From Lipingzhangella_A rawalii (GTDB lineage Bacteria > Actinomycetota > Actinomycetes > Streptosporangiales > Streptosporangiaceae), in contig NZ_JAVLVT010000001.1 in assembly GCF_031628175.1 (NCBI RefSeq), positions 744,001 through 808,000 on the forward strand: DNA of 64,000 bases, in the 5' to 3' direction. The position numbers and the translations under genes are program-made. Position 1 is the stretch's first letter. Each line of letters begins with the position of its first letter. Shown piece after piece: positions 44,056-52,817 of this stretch. Under the pieces are notes generated by a model, which worked only from the letters and a program-made list of their open reading frames with translations, was not told the origin of the DNA and ran no database searches.

Positions 44056-46041
44056 GTGGATCTTCCCGCCCTCTCCCCCGAGTCCAGCTGGGAGGTGCGC
44101 ATCCGCCCCGCGGATCCAGCGGGGCCCCCGGTTGGGGCCGGTGTCCTCCTCACCGACAACCGTCTTGTAACCTGCGCCCACGTTGTCCACGACGCCCTGG
44201 ATCGTCCGCGTGTCCCCCGGGACACGCCCCTGCCGGTGCCTGCCCCGGGAAGTCGCGTCCTGGTGGACAGTCCCACCTACGCCGGTTCGTGGTCGGCACA
44301 TGCCACGGTCCTGCCACAGTACTGGCACACGCGGGGGCAGCGGCCCGGCGATATTGCCATCCTGCAACTGGAGCACACTCCCGCCGAGCTTTCCCCGGCC
44401 AAATTGCGGCCGGTCAGCAGATACAACGCCTACCCAGAGACTCGGGTACGGGCCCGCGGCTTTCCCCGTCGCTTTCCGCACGGCCTGACCACCCACGCCG
44501 TGATTCGCGGTCCGGGTGGGGACAGCCCGGAACTGGTCCAGCTGATGCTGCTTCCCCCCGAGGCCGACCTCGAATCCGGACTGAGTGGATGTGGGGTCGT
44601 CGACGTCAGTTCTGCAACGGTGGTCGGGATTCTGACCAGCTTCCTCCGCAGTCCAGACGACCGCGCATACCTCGGATGGATGATTCCGGTGGACGAGATT
44701 CCAGCCGTACAGGGGGATGTCATCACCGCCCCACTGGATAGATTCGACGAGCTCAATGCGCATCTGGACTCCAAACTGCGCGAACTCGACCTCGACGAGG
44801 TTGCCGCATGTTACACCGCGGCCCTGGCCGGCCGCCCCGTCCGGGATGCCCGCCGGCTCGGTACTGCCTGGGAGGCCCTACAGCACTTGGGGGACCTGAC
44901 GGACACCCCCGAAGGCACCCCGCGCACCGTGCTGTTCGTGGAACACATCGCCCTGCAACGTCACGACCTGGCGCGGGTGCTGCACCGCTGGACCGAGACG
45001 CATCCCGACTATGCACGTTTCCGGGACAATGTGGCCGCGATCCGCTCCGGCGCGGGCAGGCCGAGGGCGGCGGAGCAGCCGGAGGCCCCGGGGGACCCCG
45101 CAGCCCAGCCCAACCCCGCGTGGCTGATCATCCGAGCAGAGGTTCTGGACGCGGCAGGGACGACACCCCCGGGGGAGCCCGAGTCAGCGTCACCCCAAGG
45201 CACGTATCTGGTCGCACACTGGCTGCGCTATGGGCCACGGGACCACGGCCCCGAGACCGAGGCAGGTCAGTCCCGCCAGGTTCCCTACCCGGAGCTGCGC
45301 TCCCACGTGTTGGAGCTGGTCCATGCGGCGGAAACAACCCTGGCCCGGTTCGGAAACGATGAGCTGCGGCTCGAGTTCATCCTTCCGCTCGAGCTCCTGA
45401 CCGAACCGATTCCCGACTGGCGGATCCCGGAGGGACATGACGTTCGGGGGCCGCGCCTGGGCGCGCGATTCGAGATCGTGCTGCGGAGCTGGGAACGCTG
45501 CTATGACCCCGCGTTCCGCCCGTACGCTCATCGGTGGCGCAGGCACTGGCATGAACTGTGCTCCGGGCAGGCGGGCGTGTCCTGGCCATCACGACGCACC
45601 GAGGACATGTCCCTGCTCGCCGAAGAGCTGGCACGTCCGGGCATGGTGGCACGCGTACTCGCCGAGCCACCCGACCGTACAGCGGGCCAGCTGGAGCTGC
45701 TCACCGCGCTGCGGGCCGGACTTCCGGTCATCACGTGGCGGGTCACTCCCCAGCACGAGTCCACACTCACCCGGAAACGGGGCGATACCCGCTTTCGTCG
45801 GTGGCTCGGCAACACTATTCTGCGGAGTCGAGACGCCCATGACGCGGTCTCCGGTGTTGCCGCCCTGCCGAGGGAGCTACGTGTGCAGCGCACGGCGGTT
45901 CCGCGGACACGACCGTTGCCGAGCGGGGACCACGATCCCTTCAAGGCCGCCCTGATCTATGACGATCCGACGCAGATACCGGATGTCGAGAACTCGGTCC
46001 GGTTCGCCAGTCCCCCCGGCCCCGACGACCCAGCCGGGTAA
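44056..46041 (+). CDS. Trypsin-like serine protease fused to a VMAP-C-like domain
   Basis: 661 aa, GTG start with AAAGGGG about 11 nt upstream; no signal peptide, so cytoplasmic. Residues 10-215 form a trypsin/Deg-like protease with a complete triad: His42 in LVTCAHVVHD, Asp99 in GDIAILQL, and Ser177 in SGLSGCGVVD. Residues ~220-330 are helical (possible VMAP middle region). Residues ~380-625 match the VMAP-C pattern: YLVAHWLRYGP, LRLEFILPLELLTEPIPDW, GPRLGARFEIVLRSWERC, MVARVLAEPP and LLTALRAGLPVITWRV. VMAP proteins are the adaptor/effector component of vWA-MoxR ternary systems; the MoxR and vWA genes follow directly. The protease is the likely effector, kept off until triggered. Confidence 0.85.
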   Translation: MDLPALSPESSWEVRIRPADPAGPPVGAGVLLTDNRLVTCAHVVHDALDRPRVPRDTPLPVPAPGSRVLVDSPTYAGSWSAHATVLPQYWHTRGQRPGDIAILQLEHTPAELSPAKLRPVSRYNAYPETRVRARGFPRRFPHGLTTHAVIRGPGGDSPELVQLMLLPPEADLESGLSGCGVVDVSSATVVGILTSFLRSPDDRAYLGWMIPVDEIPAVQGDVITAPLDRFDELNAHLDSKLRELDLDEVAACYTAALAGRPVRDARRLGTAWEALQHLGDLTDTPEGTPRTVLFVEHIALQRHDLARVLHRWTETHPDYARFRDNVAAIRSGAGRPRAAEQPEAPGDPAAQPNPAWLIIRAEVLDAAGTTPPGEPESASPQGTYLVAHWLRYGPRDHGPETEAGQSRQVPYPELRSHVLELVHAAETTLARFGNDELRLEFILPLELLTEPIPDWRIPEGHDVRGPRLGARFEIVLRSWERCYDPAFRPYAHRWRRHWHELCSGQAGVSWPSRRTEDMSLLAEELARPGMVARVLAEPPDRTAGQLELLTALRAGLPVITWRVTPQHESTLTRKRGDTRFRRWLGNTILRSRDAHDAVSGVAALPRELRVQRTAVPRTRPLPSGDHDPFKAALIYDDPTQIPDVENSVRFASPPGPDDPAG

Positions 46042-46075
46042 GGGTGGACGCGGGACAGCAGTAGGAGGGCCTGCC

Positions 46076-47185
46076 ATGTCATCCGAGTCGATGTCCACGG
46101 CGGCCACAGGCGCCCCTGGTGGCAACCGCCAGTGGCCCCAGTGGTGGATTTACCGCGGCACGGGCCAGCCTCGCCCCCTCTTCGACGTACGTGCGGCACT
46201 TCCCGACCCGCCCCCGTGGCGCCGGTTCTCCGGAGGGCCGCCCCTACGGGACCCCCCTGAGGGGCACGCCGAGATGACCCGGGTTCTGGGCCCGGTCACC
46301 CGCGAGTTCCACCAGGCGGTCCAACAGCGCACGGACGACGAGGTGGAGGCGGTGAACGCGGCCCTGCTACTGCGGCGGCCCCTGCTGGTGACCGGTTCCC
46401 CGGGAATCGGCAAGTCGAGCCTGGCACACCACGTTGCACGGGAGTTGGGTCTGGGACGGGTGCTGCGCTGGCCCATCACCAGCCGCAGTTCCCTGGGAGA
46501 CGGCCTGTACTCCTATGACCCGGTCGCGCGCCTGTACGACGTGTCCGTGTCCTCCGCGGTCTCCTCCCACGGCACGGGGGATCCCAGGCCCACAGAAGAC
46601 CTGGGATCCTACCTGCGGCTGGGCCCCCTGGGGACCGCATTGCTGCCCTACGACATGCCACGGGTGCTGCTGATCGACGAGTTCGACAAGAGTGACGTCG
46701 ACCTCGCCAACGATCTCCTCAACGTCCTGGAATCAGGCTCCTACACGATTCCCGAGCTGACGCGTCTCGCCGACATGCACCCCCAGGTCGCGGTGCGTAC
46801 CGACGACCCGGACAGCAGTGTCGAGGTGCATCGAGGGATGGTGGCGTGCCGGGCGTTCCCGTTCATCGTCATCACCAGCAACGGTGAACGGGAGTTTCCC
46901 CCCGCATTCCTGCGCCGGTGCCTGCGGATCCGCATGCGTGAACCTACCGAGGAACAGTTGGCCGACATGGTCGCCGCACACCTGCACGAACATCCACAGG
47001 AACTGATCCGGGAGTTCGTGCGTCGCCGGCACAACGGTGCTGGCCTGTCCGTGGATCAGCTACTCAACTCCGTCTATCTGGCCAGTGCCGGTGGCCGCCC
47101 CGGCGGGGCATCATTGGACGAGGACTCGCTGACGCGGGTACTGGAACTCGTCTGGCGGAGGCTTACGGAGGCAGACCCAGAGTGA
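46076..47185 (+). CDS. MoxR-type AAA+ ATPase
   Basis: 369 aa from ATG 46076 with AGGAGGG 6 nt upstream, 34 nt after the protease gene. Walker A GSPGIGKS (residues 107-114, Lys113), Walker B VLLIDEFDKSD (Asp201, Glu202), sensor-1 Asn269 in VITSNGE and the Arg pair 280-281 in FLRRC mark a functional AAA+ module of the MoxR clade, which remodels partners in association with vWA proteins. The first ~60 residues are specific to this family, containing NRQWPQWWIYRGTGQP. The stop overlaps the next gene's GTG by 4 nt, so ATPase and vWA/STAND protein are made together. Confidence 0.88.
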   Translation: MSSESMSTAATGAPGGNRQWPQWWIYRGTGQPRPLFDVRAALPDPPPWRRFSGGPPLRDPPEGHAEMTRVLGPVTREFHQAVQQRTDDEVEAVNAALLLRRPLLVTGSPGIGKSSLAHHVARELGLGRVLRWPITSRSSLGDGLYSYDPVARLYDVSVSSAVSSHGTGDPRPTEDLGSYLRLGPLGTALLPYDMPRVLLIDEFDKSDVDLANDLLNVLESGSYTIPELTRLADMHPQVAVRTDDPDSSVEVHRGMVACRAFPFIVITSNGEREFPPAFLRRCLRIRMREPTEEQLADMVAAHLHEHPQELIREFVRRRHNGAGLSVDQLLNSVYLASAGGRPGGASLDEDSLTRVLELVWRRLTEADPE

Positions 47186-50100
47186 GCAGGCACGAGGGGT
47201 GGAACTCCGCACCGGATCCGGACCGGGACCACTCCGCACAGCTGTCCTGGTGGGAGCTCGCGGACGCCCTGTGGCTGCATCACCACCAGTATCCAGACGC
47301 GACCGCGCCCCACCGCGACGAGCCCACCGACCCGATGGTCATGTCCCCGTCCCCGCTCCCATCCTCGATGGGAGCGGGCGACACAGCCGACCTCCCCGAA
47401 GATCCGCATACCGGAACCGTCCCGGGTGACCAGGAGTCCCCGGATGCGACACCACCCCTGCACCAGGGCGACGACACCGCTACCGACCCCAGCGGCACTG
47501 CCGGGGCGCAGCAGGAGTTTACGAACGGGGAGCACCTTTTGGCCCCACCGTCCGGGTGGCCCGCTGAGTCCACCCACGGACCTCACCGGGTGCCGACACC
47601 CGCGGCCACGTCCCCGGACGCACCGCCGCATCAGAGCCTTCCGTGGGCACTCGGCCAGTTCCGCTCGTGGCAGGCCACAGCACACTCCAGCCTCCTGGAC
47701 GAGGCGGCGACAGCCGAGGGGTTCGCGGAGCGGACGCTTGCCTTGGCGGGAACATCCGCACGCGCACCGTTGATCCCAGAGCTTCGTGGCGGGCGGGAAC
47801 GCGCCCTGCGACTGACCGTACTCGTCGACGACACTCCGACCATGGTTGTGCACCGACAGCGCGTGGCGGAGTTCGTGGACCTGGCGGTAGGACTCCGCGT
47901 GTTCCGCTCGGTGCGGGTGTTCCGCTTCGACTCCGACAAAGGAGGTCAGCCGCCAGGTACGGATCTGTGGCTGTCCCCGGAGCGGTCCGGCCGCAGCGCC
48001 GGGGCACACACCACCGGGGCGTCGAAGATCGCGCCACAGGATCTGTTCGGCCGCGAGGGCCCCACGCAGGGGGGCACGGCGACGGGCTCGGGCGACACGG
48101 AGGTGACGCTTGTCCTGACCGACGCTGTCGGTCTTGGTTGGACCACCGGCGTGATGGAGCAGTGGCTGGCACAGTGGGGGCGATACTGCGCGCTGGCCCT
48201 CGTCCAGCTTCTGGATCGTAGCCAGTGGCCCCGTACCGCGATGGAGCTCTACCGGGTCACCCTGCGGAGAATCCGCCACCTGGGACGACCAGCGGGGGTC
48301 GTGGGCAACGACCACACCCGTGCCCAGCCGATCCATACCGCGGAGGCGTTGCTGCCCACTGACGATGCAGCCGCCGGGGACGGGGACAGCCACGAGGACG
48401 AGATCCGACGTCGGCAACGCACCGAGGACGCCATCCCGGTGCCGGTGTTGGAACTGGACCCGAACCAACTGTATCGCTGGGCCCGGTTCGTGATTCGGGG
48501 CACCGCGGCCACGAGCTACCACGGTCCGAGTCTGTTGGCCCGGGGGAAGGTGGATCCGGCGGCTGCACTGCTGGGCCACGGATCCGTCAGCACTGCCGGG
48601 GTGTCCGGATCGGACACCGGGCAGCCAACCGCGGCGCAGCGGGTCGCCCGGTTCCGGGCCACAGCCGGACCCAATGCCTTCGAACTCGCGGTGCTGCTGG
48701 CGGCCGTGCCGCTCTCCCTGGACGTTATGCACGTGGTGCAACAGCGGCTCCTTCCCAGCTCCGGTGCCAGTGACCTCAGCGAGGTAATCGCGGGTGATCT
48801 CGTGTACCAGCTGGCCGGAACGACACCACAGCAGGGTCCGGAGGAGATCTGGCTGGACTTCCACCCGGGGGTACGCCACCAACTGCTGACGGTTGGGGGG
48901 CGGCGTTCCGAGACCATTGCGGCCCTGGACCTGGCCTGCACGCAGATGTCGCTGCGGATTCCCTGGCTACACCGTGTGCACTCGGCGTTGTGTGCACCTC
49001 GCGACCGGCACGAGCTCAGCACCGGGGTGGACAGGGTCCCCGATTCGGTGGTCCATGCGGTTCTGGCCGCGTTTCAGGCCCTGTCCGGCCCCTACCGCGA
49101 TGCCGTTGCCGACCTGGCTGCTGTCCGGGGCGACACGCACCCCGAATTCTCCGACAACGCCGCAGAGTCGCCTCCCGATAACATAGGGTCGACAACCGTG
49201 GACGGGCGAGCCCCGGATCCACACGTGGATTCCGGGGCCGCACCCACGCATTCCAGCCCCGACACCGGCGCAGACCGACCTGGGCACGGTGTGCATTCCC
49301 CCTCGAACGCTGTGCGCGAGCCGGTCCCTGCGGCTGCCCCCGCCGCATTGCCCCAGGCCGGCCCTGCGGAACTGATAGGAGCCCGCGTGGTTGATTCGTC
49401 CCCCGCCCAGGTGTCTACCCAGCCCCGACGCGGCCCCGACTATCCACCCCCGGTGTGGGGGCAGATCCCGCCGCGCAACACGAGTTTCGTCGGACGTTCG
49501 GATTTGCTGGAGCTGCTGCACGAGCGACTCCAGCAGGGAACGACGGCCGTCGTTCCCACCTCGCTCCAGGGCATGGGTGGCGTCGGCAAGACCCAACTGG
49601 CCCTGGAGTACGTGTACCGGCACCGCCAGGACTACGACCTGGTGTGGTGGATCCCCGCCGACAGCCCGGCACAGATCCAACAGTCGCTGGCGGACCTTGC
49701 CACGCGGCTCCGCCTCCCCGGATCGAGTGAGGCCGCCACCGCCGTCCGCTCGATCCTGGAGGCCCTACGACTCGGGGAGCCCTACGACAACTGGCTCCTT
49801 GTCTACGACAACGCCGGCTCCCCCGACTCCGTGCATCCCTTCATTCCGGTGGACGGCCCGGGACAGGTGCTGGTCACCTCACGACAGGCCGAATGGCGTC
49901 GGGATCGCAACAGCGCCCTGGAAGTGAACGTGTTCACGCGTGCGGAGAGTCTGGAACTGCTGCGTCTGCGTGGCCCGGCCGGATTGGGCGAACAGACAGC
50001 AGACCGGATCGCCGAACGCCTCGGGGATCTTCCACTGGCGGTGGAACAGACCGCAGTCTGGCTGACCGAGACCCTCATGGATCCCGAAGACTGGCTGCGG

Positions 50101-51918
50101 CTGTTCCAGGAGAAGTCCGTGGAGCTGTTGAACGAGGCCGGATCCGAGCACCACTCCTCGGTCGTCGCCACGATGAACCTCTCCCTGGATCGGCTGGCCG
50201 ACACGAACCCCGCCGCGCTCCAGCTGCTTCGGGTGTGCGCATTCCTGGCTCCACAGCCGGTACCGCGTCGGTTGTTCTATGGGGCACGCAATGTCGACGT
50301 TCCATCGGAGCTACATGAACTACTCTCCGACCCCATCAAGCTGGGGCGTGCGTTGCGTGCCGCGGACAAGTATGCGCTGGTGAAGCTCGACCACCGCAAC
50401 GAGTCCTTCCAGCTGCACCAGCTGGTGCAGCTCGCGGTGCTACAGCCCATGTCGCAGCAGGAACGTACCGCCATGCGCCGGGCGGCGCACATGCTGTTGG
50501 CGAATCTCAACCCGGGGGATCCGAGCTCGGCCGCGGACTGGCCCCGCTATACGGAGCTGCTTCCGCACGTTCGGGCAACCGACATGGTCGATTCGGATAT
50601 CGCGTGGGCGCGGGAGCTGGTCATCGGCGAGATCCGGTTCCTCGGGCTCTGGGGAGCCTACAACGAAGGCTACGAGTTGGGTCAGTACACCCTGACCCGC
50701 TGGCGCGAGCAGCTGGGACCGGAGCATCGCCAGACCGTGCGTGCGGCCCTCGCCCATGCACGGATCCTGCGCTACCTGGGCAAGTTCCAGGACGCCTACG
50801 ACCTGTGCACCAACTCGGTGAACACCCTCGCCGAAACTCGGGGGGCCGACGATGAGGAAACCCTGGACGCCAGTCGGCTGCTCGCTTGGGATCTGCGTAA
50901 TCTCGGCGAGTTCCACCGTGCGGTCGAGGTCAGTGCGGACGTGCTGGCCAAACACACCCGACAGTTCGGAAGGGACGATCCCTACACGCTCCAGGCGGCG
51001 CATGTCCACGCTCTGGGTCTGCGCCTGATCGGGCAGTTCCAGGAGGGAATGGAGATCTCCTGGTACAACTTCCAACGCCTACAGGAGATGGTGGGCCCGG
51101 AGCATGAGAGCACCAATGCGGCACGGCACCAGCACGGGATCGCGCTCATGGAGTCGGGACGCTACGCCGAGGCGGAGTCCGAGCTGGACCAGCTGGTTCG
51201 TGACCTCAACCAGTTGCGCGAACCGAACGCGCCGGGGCGGCTCAGTGTGTTGGCCTCCCTGTCCGTGGCCAAACGCCGGACCGGGCAGTTGGAACGCAGT
51301 CGGACCCTGTCGGAGGAGGCCTGGTCCTACAGTCTGGACAGCATCGGACCCGACGCTCCGGACACGATGATCATTGCGAGCTGCCATGCCGTGGCGCTGC
51401 GGGTCACCCAGGAGCACACCGCTGCCCTGGAACTGTCCGAAGAAGTGCACCGCCGGTTGCGCGCCCTGTACGGCCCGCACCATCCGCACTACGCCGGCGC
51501 GGCGGTCAATTTCGCGGTGGTCTTGCGTCAGCACGGACGCTTCGACGAAGCCCGGGAGGTGAATGAGGAAGCCCGGTCCATTCTGGCGCTACGACTGGGA
51601 ACGGATCACCACCACACCCTTGCCTGCGACGTGAACCGCGCGAGTGATCTGCGAAACTCCGGCGACACCCGAGAGGCGATCGAGCTTGGGGAGGACGTGG
51701 CGCGCCGGTGTCGGGAACTGCTGACCTCCGATCACCCGCTGACGCTGGCGGCACGCCGCAATCTCGCCCTCGACCGCCAGGAGATTGACGCAGACACCAC
51801 GGAACTGAGCGAGGTTCACCGGAACTACCAGGCTGTCTTCGGCCCCGAGCATCCGGCGACCGTGGCGACCGCCGAGGGGCGCCGCGCCAACTGCGATATC
51901 TTCCTCACCGGTCTCTAG
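47182..51918 (+). CDS. SAV_2336/vWA-like N-terminus fused to NB-ARC STAND NTPase and TPR array
   Basis: 1578 aa. Residues 20-130: SAV_2336-type N-terminus (SWWELADALWLHHHQYPDAT) and disordered linker. Residues ~205-345: vWA-like fold with a degenerate MIDAS DDTPT (Asp216, Thr218, Thr220; classical DxSxS) and Asp314 in TLVLTDAVG. Residues ~350-660: the helical region that follows vWA in this family (RFRATAGPNAFELAVLLAAVPLSLDVMH). Residues ~760-960: NB-ARC with RNTSFVGR, Walker A GMGGVGKT (797-804), Walker B-like LLVYDNAG (872-879) and GDLPLA (948-953). A winged-helix-like segment follows; ~1130-1570 are TPRs. It fits a sensor that counts or binds a trigger through TPRs and switches by nucleotide-driven assembly. 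Domain content recalls FxsT, but no FxsA/FxsB genes are nearby. Confidence 0.85.
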   Translation: MSRHEGWNSAPDPDRDHSAQLSWWELADALWLHHHQYPDATAPHRDEPTDPMVMSPSPLPSSMGAGDTADLPEDPHTGTVPGDQESPDATPPLHQGDDTATDPSGTAGAQQEFTNGEHLLAPPSGWPAESTHGPHRVPTPAATSPDAPPHQSLPWALGQFRSWQATAHSSLLDEAATAEGFAERTLALAGTSARAPLIPELRGGRERALRLTVLVDDTPTMVVHRQRVAEFVDLAVGLRVFRSVRVFRFDSDKGGQPPGTDLWLSPERSGRSAGAHTTGASKIAPQDLFGREGPTQGGTATGSGDTEVTLVLTDAVGLGWTTGVMEQWLAQWGRYCALALVQLLDRSQWPRTAMELYRVTLRRIRHLGRPAGVVGNDHTRAQPIHTAEALLPTDDAAAGDGDSHEDEIRRRQRTEDAIPVPVLELDPNQLYRWARFVIRGTAATSYHGPSLLARGKVDPAAALLGHGSVSTAGVSGSDTGQPTAAQRVARFRATAGPNAFELAVLLAAVPLSLDVMHVVQQRLLPSSGASDLSEVIAGDLVYQLAGTTPQQGPEEIWLDFHPGVRHQLLTVGGRRSETIAALDLACTQMSLRIPWLHRVHSALCAPRDRHELSTGVDRVPDSVVHAVLAAFQALSGPYRDAVADLAAVRGDTHPEFSDNAAESPPDNIGSTTVDGRAPDPHVDSGAAPTHSSPDTGADRPGHGVHSPSNAVREPVPAAAPAALPQAGPAELIGARVVDSSPAQVSTQPRRGPDYPPPVWGQIPPRNTSFVGRSDLLELLHERLQQGTTAVVPTSLQGMGGVGKTQLALEYVYRHRQDYDLVWWIPADSPAQIQQSLADLATRLRLPGSSEAATAVRSILEALRLGEPYDNWLLVYDNAGSPDSVHPFIPVDGPGQVLVTSRQAEWRRDRNSALEVNVFTRAESLELLRLRGPAGLGEQTADRIAERLGDLPLAVEQTAVWLTETLMDPEDWLRLFQEKSVELLNEAGSEHHSSVVATMNLSLDRLADTNPAALQLLRVCAFLAPQPVPRRLFYGARNVDVPSELHELLSDPIKLGRALRAADKYALVKLDHRNESFQLHQLVQLAVLQPMSQQERTAMRRAAHMLLANLNPGDPSSAADWPRYTELLPHVRATDMVDSDIAWARELVIGEIRFLGLWGAYNEGYELGQYTLTRWREQLGPEHRQTVRAALAHARILRYLGKFQDAYDLCTNSVNTLAETRGADDEETLDASRLLAWDLRNLGEFHRAVEVSADVLAKHTRQFGRDDPYTLQAAHVHALGLRLIGQFQEGMEISWYNFQRLQEMVGPEHESTNAARHQHGIALMESGRYAEAESELDQLVRDLNQLREPNAPGRLSVLASLSVAKRRTGQLERSRTLSEEAWSYSLDSIGPDAPDTMIIASCHAVALRVTQEHTAALELSEEVHRRLRALYGPHHPHYAGAAVNFAVVLRQHGRFDEAREVNEEARSILALRLGTDHHHTLACDVNRASDLRNSGDTREAIELGEDVARRCRELLTSDHPLTLAARRNLALDRQEIDADTTELSEVHRNYQAVFGPEHPATVATAEGRRANCDIFLTGL

Positions 51919-51926
51919 ACACGGAT

Positions 51927-52199
51927 TCAGCCGAATTCTCCCCGACGCACAGCGACGACGAACTCCACCCACGCGGTACTCCCCAGCCAGATGGACACCC
52001 CGTGTGGTGTCGTGGAGTCACGCAGGGAGAACCAGCCACGCTGACAATGCCGCACCTGGAGGCACCCCGAGGCGGCCTCACTGTAGCTGGACTTGAGCCA
52101 CCTCTGCCCAACATACAGCAAGCCCGCAGAGCGAACCGAGGAGCGCCGAGCGGCCCAGGTTCGGGAGCCCGGTTCGGAAACCGTGTGACCAGTATTCAT
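51927..52199 (-). CDS. DUF397 domain protein
   Basis: About 90 aa from ATG 52199 (GAGAG 6 nt upstream); the frame is open to 52253 and a TTG at 52121 would give a more usual 65-residue size. The DUF397 signature is clear: WLKSSYSEAASGCLQVRHC, then FSLRDSTTPHGVSIWLGSTAWVEFVVAVRRGEF. These small proteins act with XRE-DUF5753 regulators. It lies tail to tail with the STAND gene (9-nt gap) and divergent from Trypco1. Confidence 0.8.
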   Translation of the reverse strand: MNTGHTVSEPGSRTWAARRSSVRSAGLLYVGQRWLKSSYSEAASGCLQVRHCQRGWFSLRDSTTPHGVSIWLGSTAWVEFVVAVRRGEFG

Positions 52200-52498
52200 C
52201 CAGCACTCTCGCTGTTGTGGGGACCCTCGGACCACGATGGGTTGTCCGGACACGCGCCATTCCTTGGTGTCCGGAACGATCCTCGCAGTCTCATATATCC
52301 CCAGGACGTTCCCGATCCATGTTTCCTGGAGACAACAAGTCCACCAATCGGCGGGATCAGCGGAATGCGATGGTGAATATCCCGACGTGCACCGAATGCA
52401 TCCCGTCAGCTACTGGCCACGGCATCGCCTGGGGCGTAGGCTGATCCGGACCCGCGTGACGGCTGGACCCAACCAGTCACAGAGATGGGGAACCAACT
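52200..52498. promoter_or_regulatory. Divergent upstream region between DUF397 and Trypco1 genes
   Basis: 299 nt without a gene. It holds an AT-rich patch (catatat near 52292-52298) flanked by an inverted repeat GGAACG (52273-52278) / CGTTCC (52307-52312). It should contain promoters for both divergent genes; exact boxes are not clear. Confidence 0.35.
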
Positions 52499-52816
52499 GT
52501 GGCAGAGATCATCGAGTTTGGCACCGAACAGGGCGACACCATCCTCGTCGAGTGCTCCACCAGTAATAGCACCATCATGGACGCGAGCGGCCGCGATGTT
52601 ATGCGCTATGCGGAACATAATTTCGAGAGAGTTCTGGGAAAAGTGCGCCAGGTCGCCAGCGGGGTGGCTGCCGAATTGTCCGACCCGGAGTTCCGTCCTG
52701 CCGAGGTGAAGGTCGAACTCGGAGTCAAGATCAATGCCGAGGCCGCGGTCTACATCGCCCGGGCCAGTGGCGAGGGTAGTATCAAGGTCACCCTCACCTG
52801 GCGTACCGAGGCCTGA
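52499..52816 (+). CDS. Trypco1 (trypsin-co-occurring domain 1, CU044_2847 family) protein
   Basis: 105 aa, GTG start with GGGGA about 7 nt upstream. The whole protein is the Trypco1 domain: IIEFGTEQGDTILVEC, a central helix HNFERVLGKVRQVASGVAAEL, and the strand-rich end PAEVKVELGVKINAEAAVYIARASGEGSIKVTLTW. This family is known for co-occurring with trypsin-like effectors in predicted conflict systems, so it is probably a partner of the protease-VMAP protein 6.5 kb upstream. It might bind a ligand or keep the protease silent; that is inference. Confidence 0.85.
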   Translation: MAEIIEFGTEQGDTILVECSTSNSTIMDASGRDVMRYAEHNFERVLGKVRQVASGVAAELSDPEFRPAEVKVELGVKINAEAAVYIARASGEGSIKVTLTWRTEA

Positions 52817-52817
52817 A

